A stretch of DNA of 64,000 nt, taken from NCBI GenBank assembly GCA_015057705.1, contig SVDU01000027.1, forward strand, positions 1 through 64,000, in the 5' to 3' direction. The DNA is from Paenibacillaceae bacterium (lineage in GTDB: Bacteria > Bacillota > Clostridia > Lachnospirales > Lachnospiraceae). Shown in pieces: positions 1-8,253 of the stretch. Made by a program: the position numbers and the translations under genes. The notes under the pieces are model-generated. The model saw nothing but the letters and a program-made list of their open reading frames with translations, was not told the origin of the DNA and did no database searches. Position 1 is the stretch's first letter. Every line of letters begins with the position of its first letter.

Positions 1-24
1 AGTTGAACAAAGAAAAACCCCAAA

Positions 25-42
25 CCCCTCATGAGTGAGGGG
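25..42 (-). terminator. Probable rho-independent terminator of spoVAF
   Basis: Read on the minus strand this is a 6-bp GC-rich hairpin (arms 25-30 and 37-42), followed by TTTGGGGTTTTTC. It lies about 35 bases beyond the stop of the leftward spoVAF gene. Seen directly; function inferred. Confidence 0.6.
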
Positions 43-55
43 CAGGGGAGTTGAG

Positions 56-75
56 AGTGTCGAAGACACTTTTTT
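56..75 (+). terminator. Compact hairpin plus T-run, terminator for a rightward gene left of the window
   Basis: AGTGTC (56-61) and GACACT (65-70) form a perfect 6-bp stem with a GAA loop, followed by six T on the plus strand. It would end a rightward transcript entering from outside the window. It overlaps the last codon of the leftward spoVAF gene, so the two transcription units converge here. Confidence 0.55.
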
Positions 76-1489
76 AACTCTGTTTTTCTTTATGAGGAAG
101 GCGCCCCCGGAATAACCTTTTTCTCAGCTCTGAAAGATGAAGGGGAATCAGGGGATAGATATAGCTCTTACCCGCAATGGTTCTATTAAAGACTACGGCA
201 CATATGGACAATATAAATCCAATCACGAAGCCCCACACGTTTAAAAGCGCGGTCAGGACCAGGAGTATCATACGGATAAATTTAAATGCGTAACCCAGTT
301 CAAAGCTAGACTGGGAATAATTTGCTACAGTTACAAAGGCCATATATAACATGGTTTCACTGTTAAACCAGCCGGATTTAACGGAGTATTCACCCATTAC
401 AATACCGGCAATCACACTTAAGGGAGTGGTCAGCATGCTGGGCGTGTTTACAGCAGCCAGCCGCAGTCCGTCAATGGCAAATTCCAGAATCAGAAGCTGA
501 AACAAAAGAGGAACCTGAGGTTCTTCCGATAAACGGATAAAGCGCAGCCAGTCAGGAATCATCTCCGGATTTTGCATAAACAGCAGCCACAAGGGTGTTA
601 AATACAACGTAAAAATGGATATAATAAGCCTGGAAAGCCGCAGATAGGTTCCTGTAATGGGAGGAAAGTAATAATCGTCGGCTTCCTCAATGATATCAAA
701 GACAGAGGAGGGAAGAATCATGGCGGATGGGGAGTTATCTACCAGAATAATAATATTTCCCTCAAGCAGGGAAGCAGCTGCAGTATCCGGACGTTCTGAA
801 TATTTAAATTTTGGAAAAGGATTGTACCATTTGTAGGGATAAAGACATTCAGCCAGGCTTTCCTGGTTCATGGTAAGCGCATCTACATGCAGCTTATTAA
901 TCCGATCTTTTATGGTGGTAAGAAGTTTATCATCCACCCGACCCTTAAAATAGCACACGGCTATGTCTGTATGGGAACTTTCCCCCGTATTCATGATCTC
1001 AATGGTTAATTTGGGGTCCCGGATTCTTCTCCGGATCAAAGCCGTGTTAAAAGTGAGGGTTTCAACAAATCCATCTCTGGACCCCCTTAAAACCTTGTCT
1101 TTTTCCGGCTCTGATACACCTCTTACAGGATAACTTCTGCAGTCCAGGGTAAAGCATTTATCATACCCGTCAATAAACAGGCAGGAAATTCCGGCCAGAA
1201 GCTGCTTAATCATCGCTTCCTCATCTTTGACAAGCCCTACCTGACTGTATGGCAGATGTTTTTTTGAAAATTCGTGAGCGTCAGGAGGCATGACTTCAGG
1301 TGTTATGGAAGCGAAGTCCTCCATTAATTTCTGCCAGACCTCTCCTTTTGTAAAACCCTCTATATAGTAAATGCATGCTTCTCTGCCGGCCACATAGAAC
1401 GTTCGGTAAACCAGATCAAAGTTCCCGTCCACATCCAGCTTCTTATTTAAGTAATTCATAGTATCAGAAAGTTTCGTCGTAAATTCCAT
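74..1489 (-). CDS. spoVAF: GerA-family spore protein, probably SpoVAF
   Basis: A 471-residue protein of the GerA/SpoVAF family, which acts in the spore inner membrane during sporulation and germination. The N-terminal ~280 residues are soluble. The stretch RPDTAAASLLEGNIIILVDN followed by PSAMILPSSVF and YYFPPITGTYLR is the family hallmark just before the membrane region. About five hydrophobic segments follow (residues ~285-440), then a basic tail. I chose the ATG at 1489 because AAGGAGA sits directly upstream; an ATG 18 bases earlier overlaps that ribosome binding site. SpoVAF is favoured over GerXA because of the length and the DDYYFPPITGTY motif; no spoVA genes are visible to confirm it. 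It marks the host as a spore former. Confidence 0.8.
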   Translation of the reverse strand: MEFTTKLSDTMNYLNKKLDVDGNFDLVYRTFYVAGREACIYYIEGFTKGEVWQKLMEDFASITPEVMPPDAHEFSKKHLPYSQVGLVKDEEAMIKQLLAGISCLFIDGYDKCFTLDCRSYPVRGVSEPEKDKVLRGSRDGFVETLTFNTALIRRRIRDPKLTIEIMNTGESSHTDIAVCYFKGRVDDKLLTTIKDRINKLHVDALTMNQESLAECLYPYKWYNPFPKFKYSERPDTAAASLLEGNIIILVDNSPSAMILPSSVFDIIEEADDYYFPPITGTYLRLSRLIISIFTLYLTPLWLLFMQNPEMIPDWLRFIRLSEEPQVPLLFQLLILEFAIDGLRLAAVNTPSMLTTPLSVIAGIVMGEYSVKSGWFNSETMLYMAFVTVANYSQSSFELGYAFKFIRMILLVLTALLNVWGFVIGFILSICAVVFNRTIAGKSYIYPLIPLHLSELRKRLFRGRLPHKEKQS

Positions 1490-1656
1490 GGTATAATCTC
1501 CTTGCATTGGTTATGGAAAGTATGTGCATTTTCATGAAAAATATGTTTTATTAATTCTGCATGGTGTGAAAGGATTTTTTTTATCTATTTTATTGGAAAA
1601 TATGCAGTGGTATTTGGTCGAATCCTGTTGCTTTTTGGCAATATACACTAAAAATA

Positions 1657-1685
1657 TTGACTTATGAGCCAAAAGATGGTATTAT
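1657..1685 (+). promoter_or_regulatory. Sigma-A-type promoter of the yitT-like gene
   Basis: TTGACT (1657-1662), a 17-base spacer and TATTAT (680-685 of the second kilobase, 1680-1685). Transcription would start near 1692, giving a leader of about 200 bases before the gene at 1893. Confidence 0.65.
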
Positions 1686-1691
1686 CGTCCA

Positions 1692-1828
1692 TGTGAGAAG
1701 CACAAGGGGTGCCTTGCGTGCGGTGTTTTGATGTGGGGATGTCAAAGCACAAAACTACATAGTGTGACGGTTTCGGATCGTGACGGAGGATTGCCTTCTG
1801 TGGGGGAAGGGCAGTCCTCTAATTTTTT
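1692..1828 (+). ncRNA. Structured leader RNA upstream of the YitT-family gene, class unknown
   Basis: The 404-base gap between spoVAF and the YitT gene holds a promoter and a leader with three stem-loops. One is at about 1700-1721. One is at 1722-1750 (GTGTTTTGAT with GTCAAAGCAC, ten pairs including wobbles). The third is the terminator at 1786-1829. This is the layout of a riboswitch or attenuator, or of a short independent RNA. I compared it by eye with purine, ZTP, fluoride, c-di-GMP-I, yybP-ykoY, guanidine and preQ1 aptamers and recognised none. Folding was by eye only. Confidence 0.45.
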
Positions 1829-1829
1829 T
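1786..1829 (+). terminator. Intrinsic terminator inside the leader (attenuator)
   Basis: GAGGATTGCC (1786-1795) pairs with GGCAGTCCTC (1810-1819) with one wobble, followed by AA and seven T. It lies 64 bases upstream of the start codon, so it would control read-through into the YitT gene. Confidence 0.7.
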
Positions 1830-1892
1830 ATATTTGCATTGATAGGCGGGAAAATCTTACATATAATATGAGATGTGATAAGGAGGAATACT

Positions 1893-2765
1893 ATGTGGAA
1901 AGAACTGAGGAGAGATAAGCGGGTCCGTAATATCATGACAGCACTGGCAGTGATAGGATCAGCGCTATTACAGACGTATGTGATTCAGGCTTTTATCAGG
2001 CCTGCTGGATTATTATCGGGAGGATTTACAGGTATTGCTATTTTAATAGACCGGATTACCTCTCTGTTTGGATTTAATATATCAACCTCTCTGGGTATGA
2101 TTATACTCAATATTCCCGTTGCATGGGCATGCAGTAAGAGTATCAGCAGACGGTTTACTTTTTTTTCCCTGCTGCAGGTATTGTTGGCCAGTACATTTTT
2201 AAGAGTGTTTCATTTTACGCCCATCTTTGATGACAGTATATTAAACGTAATCTATGGCGGGGTACTTTACGGATTTGCCATTGTAATGGCTCTTCGGGGA
2301 AATGCATCCACAGGCGGTACCGATTTCATTGCCCTTTATGTTTCCAATAAAACCGGAAATTCCATCTGGACCCATGTGTTTGTGGGAAATGTGATCCTGC
2401 TCTGCATTTTCGGGGCAATATTTGGCTGGGATTATGCCGGATATTCCATTTTGTTTCAGTTTGTGTCCACAAAGGTCGTATCTACCTTCCATCATCGTTA
2501 TGAACGTGTGACACTTCAGATTACAACAGTAAAAGGGCCGGAACTGGCAGGGAAGTATGTGGAAGACTTCCGGCACGGAATATCCTGTGTGGATGCAGTG
2601 GGCGGCTATAGCAGGAAGAAGATGTATCTGCTCCACACAGTGGTGTCCTCTTATGAAGTAGAGGATATTATCGCGCTGTTCCATGAAGTCGATGATCATG
2701 TGATTGTGAATATGTTTAAGACTCAGCAGTTTTACGGAAGATTTTACCGTGCTCCCATGGAGTAA
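1893..2765 (+). CDS. YitT family membrane protein with C-terminal DUF2179
   Basis: A 290-residue membrane protein of the YitT/YpjC family. About five hydrophobic helices fill residues ~20-190. The motif GGFTGIAILID near residue 45 and RGNASTGGTDFIALYVSNKT near residue 136 are typical of the family. The last ~80 residues form the DUF2179 domain (FRHGISCVDAVGGYSRKKM). The substrate is not established. The start at 1893 follows AAGGAGGA at good spacing; an in-frame ATG 18 bases upstream lacks one. The gene is monocistronic, has an attenuator leader, and converges with the MATE gene with two bases between stops. Confidence 0.85.
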   Translation: MWKELRRDKRVRNIMTALAVIGSALLQTYVIQAFIRPAGLLSGGFTGIAILIDRITSLFGFNISTSLGMIILNIPVAWACSKSISRRFTFFSLLQVLLASTFLRVFHFTPIFDDSILNVIYGGVLYGFAIVMALRGNASTGGTDFIALYVSNKTGNSIWTHVFVGNVILLCIFGAIFGWDYAGYSILFQFVSTKVVSTFHHRYERVTLQITTVKGPELAGKYVEDFRHGISCVDAVGGYSRKKMYLLHTVVSSYEVEDIIALFHEVDDHVIVNMFKTQQFYGRFYRAPME

Positions 2766-2767
2766 GT

Positions 2768-4129
2768 TTACCTCTTCAGCCTGCTGAAACAGTGGAAATA
2801 TATAATAAACAATATGGATGTAACGGTCCACGTCAGAGGGTAACAAAATACTACAGTCTCAATAGCCGGATGAATTGGCACTGCAGTACAGATCCACACG
2901 ATCCTGAGTACACAGACTCCCAGGCTGGTAAGGATCATCGGGATCCAGCAGTCGCCGGTTCCCCGCAGAGCTCCGGAATAAATTTCCACACAGACGTAAG
3001 TAAAAAAGGTGGGAACCAGATACCGGAGAATCTGAGTACCCTTATCAATGACTGCTGTATCAGTTGTAAACAGGAGGAATACCAGACTTCCGAATGTGTA
3101 AAGCAGGAAGCTTAATGCAATTGATGAAAGAAAGCACATAAAAAGGCAGACCCGTATCCCCTTATATACCCTGTCTAATTTCTTTGCACCGTAATTCTGT
3201 CCCACAAATGTGGTTATGGAGATTCCAAAGGCACTGATCATCATCCAGAACAGAGTGTCTATCTTGCCATATGCAGTCCACGCAGCCACTGTATCAGTTC
3301 CAAGTGCATTGACGCTTGACTGAATAATAATATTTGACGAAGTGTACATGACTGATTGCAGTCCTGCCGGAAATCCGATCCTGATAATCCGCACCAGCAT
3401 GTCCTTATGAAACGTTAAAGAAGAAAGCATCAGTTGGTATGGCTGTCTGGTACGCATTAAAACGAACAGAACCAGTACGGCACTGAGAAGCTGGGACAGG
3501 ATCGTTGCAACAGCTGCCCCCATGACACCCATATTCCAAAATACCACGAAGATAATATCTAAAACGATATTGGTAAAACAGCTGGCAATCAGAAAATAAA
3601 GGGGGCGCCTGGAATCCCCGACAGCCCTTAAAATCCCCGCTCCCATATTGTAAATAAGATTTGGAATCACCCCAAGAAAATAGATCCTCATATATAAAAC
3701 ACCGTAGGGAAGAATGTCCGCCGGAGTATCCATGGCTTCCAGGGCAAATGGGGCAAGAACGATTCCGATGATCATAATAAAAAAGCCGCAGACAGCAGAA
3801 AAAGCCATGGCTGTATGAACCGCCTGGCTCAACTGCTTTTTCTGACCAGCCCCGAAAAACTGGGATATGATTACGCCAGCGCCGGAGGAAAGCCCAATAA
3901 AAAAACCGATAAAAAGGTTGATTATGGTTCCGGTAGGGCCTCCTACGGCAGCAAGTGCTTCCTTTCCCACGAACCGGCCGACAATGACTGCATCGGCCGT
4001 ATTATAAAGCTGCTGAAAAAATGTTCCGAATAAAATTGGAAAGAAAAACAGAAGAAGCTGCTTCCATATCACTCCCTCTGTAATCTGATTCGACGTACCT
4101 TCGTCTTTATTTCTTGTATTCTTTTTCAT
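2768..4129 (-). CDS. MATE family multidrug/metabolite efflux protein
   Basis: A 453-residue inner membrane protein of the MATE (NorM/DinF-type) family, which exports organic compounds using an ion gradient. Twelve hydrophobic segments fit the family. The N-terminal LFFFPILFGTFFQQLYNTAD and the following AVGGPTGTIINLF and GAGVIISQFFGAG motifs are characteristic, and the fold repeats in the second half (GFPAGLQSVMY, FVGQNYGAKK). The length is normal. The start at 4129 follows GAGGAAA. It is probably transcribed alone from the promoter at 4168-4196. The substrate cannot be told from sequence. Confidence 0.9.
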   Translation of the reverse strand: MKKNTRNKDEGTSNQITEGVIWKQLLLFFFPILFGTFFQQLYNTADAVIVGRFVGKEALAAVGGPTGTIINLFIGFFIGLSSGAGVIISQFFGAGQKKQLSQAVHTAMAFSAVCGFFIMIIGIVLAPFALEAMDTPADILPYGVLYMRIYFLGVIPNLIYNMGAGILRAVGDSRRPLYFLIASCFTNIVLDIIFVVFWNMGVMGAAVATILSQLLSAVLVLFVLMRTRQPYQLMLSSLTFHKDMLVRIIRIGFPAGLQSVMYTSSNIIIQSSVNALGTDTVAAWTAYGKIDTLFWMMISAFGISITTFVGQNYGAKKLDRVYKGIRVCLFMCFLSSIALSFLLYTFGSLVFLLFTTDTAVIDKGTQILRYLVPTFFTYVCVEIYSGALRGTGDCWIPMILTSLGVCVLRIVWICTAVPIHPAIETVVFCYPLTWTVTSILFIIYFHCFSRLKR

Positions 4130-4167
4130 AAAATTTCCTCGTTTAAGTAATTATGTAGTCATTTTTC

Positions 4168-4196
4168 ATTATACCGTCTGGAAATAAAAAACACAA
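4168..4196 (-). promoter_or_regulatory. Sigma-A-type promoter of the MATE gene
   Basis: On the minus strand: TTGTGT (4196-4191), a 17-base spacer and a perfect TATAAT (4173-4168), about 40 bases from the start codon. Confidence 0.6.
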
Positions 4197-4205
4197 TCCC
4201 CTGTC

Positions 4206-4646
4206 TCAGTCGGTTTTTTGAGCTTTGGTAAGTGCCTGATCCACTGCTTTTATCAGCACGCTGGAGGTGTAGCGGGACTCAGACGGATAGGAAATGTTTT
4301 TGGTTGACTGATTCTTTAAAATCTGAGGAGATAAATTATCCATGGCGGGCTGCATCAGTGGGTACATGGTGGTAACCGCCTCGCTTAAAGGAACCAGTGT
4401 AACGGAAGTGATTTTCTTTGAATCAACTGTGACCTCAACATTGATATCCTGGCTATTCAGCGTAATGGCAGAGGAATATACACCCGGTACGTAGGCCACA
4501 GCATCGCCGGAAGTGGGAACAGTATCCTTTTTCGGGCGGAACATGACTAGAAACAGGGTAATGAGGAGGATTCCAAGGCCAACGAAGATCGCAGTATAGA
4601 TGATCTCTTTCATTCGTAAAACAACAATTTTTGTTTTTGAGCTCAT
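4206..4646 (-). CDS. Membrane-anchored FMN-binding-like domain protein
   Basis: A 146-residue protein with one N-terminal transmembrane helix (residues ~14-35) and an extracytoplasmic domain. The segment VPGVYSSAITLNSQDINVEV, then KKITSVTLVPLSE and SRYTSSVLIKAVDQAL resemble the FMN_bind fold, where a Ser/Thr near the last helix can carry covalent FMN. The usual S-G-A-T core is not conserved here (ESRYTSS), so flavin attachment is uncertain. The ribosome binding site GGAGGG precedes the ATG. It sits alone between the MATE gene and addB. Confidence 0.6.
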   Translation of the reverse strand: MSSKTKIVVLRMKEIIYTAIFVGLGILLITLFLVMFRPKKDTVPTSGDAVAYVPGVYSSAITLNSQDINVEVTVDSKKITSVTLVPLSEAVTTMYPLMQPAMDNLSPQILKNQSTKNISYPSESRYTSSVLIKAVDQALTKAQKTD

Positions 4647-4721
4647 AAGACAGAAGCCCTCCGTATAGTTTTGTTATAATGTATGAACGGATTGGGGGAT
4701 TTCATTCCTAAGATTTCATTG

Positions 4722-4750
4722 TTGTAACAGGAAATCTGTGCTAAGATAAT
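4722..4750 (+). promoter_or_regulatory. Probable promoter of addBA
   Basis: TTGTAA (4722-4727), a 17-base spacer and GATAAT (4745-4750), 36 bases before the addB start. A second TATAAT lies near 4674 without a convincing -35 box. Confidence 0.5.
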
Positions 4751-4785
4751 AGACAAACATGTGTTTTGGGAAAGGAAGAAAAAGT

Positions 4786-7700
4786 ATGTCCCTTCAATTT
4801 ATTCTGGGTGGATCCGGTTCCGGCAAAACTCGCCATCTTTACACGGAATTGATCCGTCAGTCGGTGAATGAACCGGATACCCAGTATTTTGCCATCGTGC
4901 CGGAGCAGTTTACCATGCAGACTCAGAAGGAGATTGTCTCCCTGCACCCAAGCTTCGGAGTGATGAATATTGATATTGTCAGCTTTAAACGTCTTGCCTA
5001 CCGCATCTTTGAGGAACTGGCAGTTGTAAATCCCCAGGTTCTTGATGATATGGGGAAATCAATGGTGCTTCGAAAGGTAGCCGCAGACAAGAAAAAAAGT
5101 CTTGTATTTTATAAAGAGCATTTGTCGAAAGCAGGGTTTATATCCCAGTTAAAGTCCATGCTTTCCGAGCTTTACCAGTATGGAATTACTCCCGATATGC
5201 TAAAGGAGAAGATCCCGGAAAACTTAAGCCCTGTGCTGGCTCAGAAACTGTCGGATATTACTGTCGTTTATGAAGGATTTAAAGATTATATTGAAGGTAA
5301 GTTTATTACTTCAGAAGAGATTTTAGACGTTCTCTGCAACGTCCTTCCAAGGTCTGAGCTGATCAAAAACAGTGTGATCACCTTAGATGGATATACGGGA
5401 TTCACCCCTGTCCAGTATCGGATTTTGGAATTGTTTTTCCGTTATAGTAAGAAAGTAATAATTACAGTGACCATGGATCCTTCGGTGAACATGAGCAGAA
5501 AGACCGGAGTTCAGGAGCTGTTTTACATGAGCCGCCAGATGATTAAAAAAATAAATGATCTTGCCATGGAGACAGGGATAAGCCGGGATAAGGATATCCT
5601 GCTTACGGATCATCCGGCGATTCGTTTTTCAGCAGCCGGAATTAACGCCCCCTGTTGTCTGGATTTTCTGGAACAGAATCTCTATCGCTATACGGGAAGA
5701 TCTTTCGAAGGTCAGCCGGAATCCATCCATTTGTATCAGACCCGCAATCCCTCGGAAGAGATTGCATTTGTCATACGCTCCATGGAAGAAAACATTAGAA
5801 AAAACGGGCTTCGATACAGGGATATGGCGGTTATAACAGGAAGCTTATCCAGCTATGCAAACGAGATGATACATCAGTTTCAGTTAAACCATGTGCCATT
5901 TTTTCTGGATGATAAAAAGAGCATATTAAAAAATCCCATGGTGGAACTGATTCGTGCTGCCATCGAGATTGTTCAAAAGGATTTCTCCTATGAATCCGTG
6001 TTTCGCTACATAAGAACCGGGCTTGTTGTTTCACAGGATCAGATGGGTGAGGCGGACAGGCTGGAAAATTACGTCATAGCCATGGGAATCAGGGGATTTA
6101 AAAAATGGAATGCTGAGTTTGAGGGCTGGTATAAGGGAGCCAGAGAGTTAAATCTATTGGAATTAAATCAATTTAAAGCGGAAGTGATGGAACCTCTTAT
6201 TCATCTGCGTGAAGAATTTAAAAGAGAAGATTCCACAGTCAAAACCATGACAGCAGCAGTGACTGCACTTTTAATGGAGACAGGCATTGAAGAAAAGATG
6301 CTTGGTTTTGAGAAAAAGTTTCAGGATATGGGGGAATTCGCCCTTGCCAAGGAATACGGTCAGGTTTATGGGCTGGTAATGGATTTATTTGACCGCCTGG
6401 CCGGACTGTTAGGAGACGAGCATGTTAGCAGGAGAGAATACGGTGAGATTTTAGATGCCGGTTTTGCTGAGATTAAAGTTGGTGTAATTCCAGCTGCTGT
6501 GGACCGGGTTGTAGTGGGAGATATTACAAGAACCCGTCTGGATCATATTAAGGTTCTTTATTTTGTAGGAGTCAACGATGGACTGGTCCCGGTAAAAAAA
6601 GAGAAAGGCAGCTTATTTACAGACAGGGAGAGAGAATTTTTATCTGATCATGAAATAGAACTGGCTCCCACCTCAATGGAAGAAGGGTTCCGGCAGAGAT
6701 TTTATCTCTACCTGGCACTGACAAAGCCGGAGAAAGAGCTGGTGTTATCCTATGCAGCCATGGACGGAAGCGGGAAGAGCATGCGCCCTTCTACCTTAAT
6801 CGGAGAATTAAAGAAGCTGTTTCCGGGATTAAAGGAACAGGCCCCGGGGGAGGCTGGTGTTCCTTTAAACTATCGTGAGGCAAAGAGCCGGCTGGCAGAT
6901 GGTATGAGGGAATGTGGTAAAAACGGAGGGGATTTAAGGCTTCTGGAACTGTTAAAAGCGTTTCTTTCCTCGCCGGATCATAAGGAGGAAGCCAGACAGC
7001 TGGTGGAGGCGGCTTTTAATGTATATCAGCAAAAAGGCATTGGAAAAGCGGCTGCCAAGGCTCTTTACGGCTCCGTTATTAATGGAAGTGTGACCAGAAT
7101 GGAGCAGTATGCTTCCTGCGCATATGCCCATTTCTTAAGTTACGGTCTGGAGCTGATGGAACGTCAGGAATATGAGCTGGCTGCCATGGATATCGGTAAT
7201 CTCTTTCATGATTCCATTGATTTGTGGTTTGCGCGGATGAAGGAAGAAGGCAGGGATTTTAAAACACTGACAGAAGAGGAACGAAAGACCATGGTACACG
7301 AATGTGTAACCAAAGTGACAGAGGAATATGGCAATACCGTTTTAAAAAGTTCTGCAAGAAATGCGTACCTTGCAGGAAAGGTGGAGCGGATCACAGACAG
7401 AACGGTGTGGGCGCTGTCCGAGCAGCTGAAAAAAGGGGATTTTACTCCTGTTGGATTTGAAGTATCCTTTTCTGCAGACGATCATTTAAAAGCCATGAGA
7501 CTGCCTTTGTCAGGGGATGAGGCCGTGCATTTAAGGGGACGGATTGACCGCATGGACTTATGCGAGGATGAAGAGGCAGTTTACGTAAAGATTATTGATT
7601 ACAAATCGGGAAGCACAGCATTTGATTTAACTTCCCTTTATTATGGACTTCAGCTTCAGCTTGTGGTCTATATGGATGCGGCTCTGGAGATGGAAGAGAG

Positions 7701-8253
7701 GAAAAGACCGGATAAGCAGGTGATTCCCGCCGGAATCTTTTATTACAACATCAACGATCCTGTTGTGGATAAAGACGGTGAGATGACACAGGAAGAGATA
7801 TCAGGCAGAATTTTAAAGCAGCTTCGCATGAATGGTCTGGTTAACACCGATTTAAATGCAATTGCTCATCTGGATCATGAGATTGAATCAGAATCTGACG
7901 TAATTCCGGTTGCCATGAAGAATGGAATCATTCAGGAGGCACGGTCTTCGGTAGCCGGAGGAAACCGTTTTTCAGCCTTGAGACAGTACGTTCAGGAAAC
8001 ACTGAAGACGGAAGGCAGGGAGATTTTAGAAGGAGTCATTGATGTAAACCCCTATAAACAGGGGAATAAAACGGCTTGCGATTACTGCCCCTACCATGCA
8101 GTCTGCGGGTTTGATTTAAAGACACAGGGATACGGTTTCAGGAAATTTAAGGCCTTAAAATCCGAGGAAATATGGCCGGTTATCGAAGGAGAAGCAGAGG
8201 AAGGAGAAGAACATGGCAATCACCTGGACAGAGGAACAGAAAGCAGTCATTGA
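4786..8253 (+). CDS. addB: ATP-dependent helicase/deoxyribonuclease subunit B
   Basis: The 1155-residue AddB subunit of the AddAB helicase-nuclease, which resects double-strand breaks for recombination. Walker A GGSGSGKT is at residues 8-15. The C-terminal RecB-like nuclease motif IIDYKSGS is near residue 940. The four iron-sulfur cysteines of AddB are present: one in EQYASCAYAHF (~residue 780) and three in CDYCPYHAVC near the end. The start at 4786 follows AAAGGAAG; an ATG 27 bases upstream is also in frame but lacks a good site. The gene overlaps addA by 41 bases, so the two are translationally coupled. Confidence 0.95.
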   Translation: MSLQFILGGSGSGKTRHLYTELIRQSVNEPDTQYFAIVPEQFTMQTQKEIVSLHPSFGVMNIDIVSFKRLAYRIFEELAVVNPQVLDDMGKSMVLRKVAADKKKSLVFYKEHLSKAGFISQLKSMLSELYQYGITPDMLKEKIPENLSPVLAQKLSDITVVYEGFKDYIEGKFITSEEILDVLCNVLPRSELIKNSVITLDGYTGFTPVQYRILELFFRYSKKVIITVTMDPSVNMSRKTGVQELFYMSRQMIKKINDLAMETGISRDKDILLTDHPAIRFSAAGINAPCCLDFLEQNLYRYTGRSFEGQPESIHLYQTRNPSEEIAFVIRSMEENIRKNGLRYRDMAVITGSLSSYANEMIHQFQLNHVPFFLDDKKSILKNPMVELIRAAIEIVQKDFSYESVFRYIRTGLVVSQDQMGEADRLENYVIAMGIRGFKKWNAEFEGWYKGARELNLLELNQFKAEVMEPLIHLREEFKREDSTVKTMTAAVTALLMETGIEEKMLGFEKKFQDMGEFALAKEYGQVYGLVMDLFDRLAGLLGDEHVSRREYGEILDAGFAEIKVGVIPAAVDRVVVGDITRTRLDHIKVLYFVGVNDGLVPVKKEKGSLFTDREREFLSDHEIELAPTSMEEGFRQRFYLYLALTKPEKELVLSYAAMDGSGKSMRPSTLIGELKKLFPGLKEQAPGEAGVPLNYREAKSRLADGMRECGKNGGDLRLLELLKAFLSSPDHKEEARQLVEAAFNVYQQKGIGKAAAKALYGSVINGSVTRMEQYASCAYAHFLSYGLELMERQEYELAAMDIGNLFHDSIDLWFARMKEEGRDFKTLTEEERKTMVHECVTKVTEEYGNTVLKSSARNAYLAGKVERITDRTVWALSEQLKKGDFTPVGFEVSFSADDHLKAMRLPLSGDEAVHLRGRIDRMDLCEDEEAVYVKIIDYKSGSTAFDLTSLYYGLQLQLVVYMDAALEMEERKRPDKQVIPAGIFYYNINDPVVDKDGEMTQEEISGRILKQLRMNGLVNTDLNAIAHLDHEIESESDVIPVAMKNGIIQEARSSVAGGNRFSALRQYVQETLKTEGREILEGVIDVNPYKQGNKTACDYCPYHAVCGFDLKTQGYGFRKFKALKSEEIWPVIEGEAEEGEEHGNHLDRGTESSH

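Noticed and set aside
1692-1828. Leader of the YitT gene as a known riboswitch (purine, guanidine, ZTP, fluoride, c-di-GMP-I, yybP-ykoY, preQ1)
   Set aside because: None of the conserved core sequences of these classes is present.
2241-2846. Long reading frame of 201 codons antisense to the YitT gene
   Set aside because: It lies opposite a clear family protein, has Cys/His-rich shadow composition and no ribosome binding site.
2792-3115. 107-codon plus-strand frame within the MATE gene
   Set aside because: Shadow of the leftward MATE coding sequence, with no domain or ribosome binding site.
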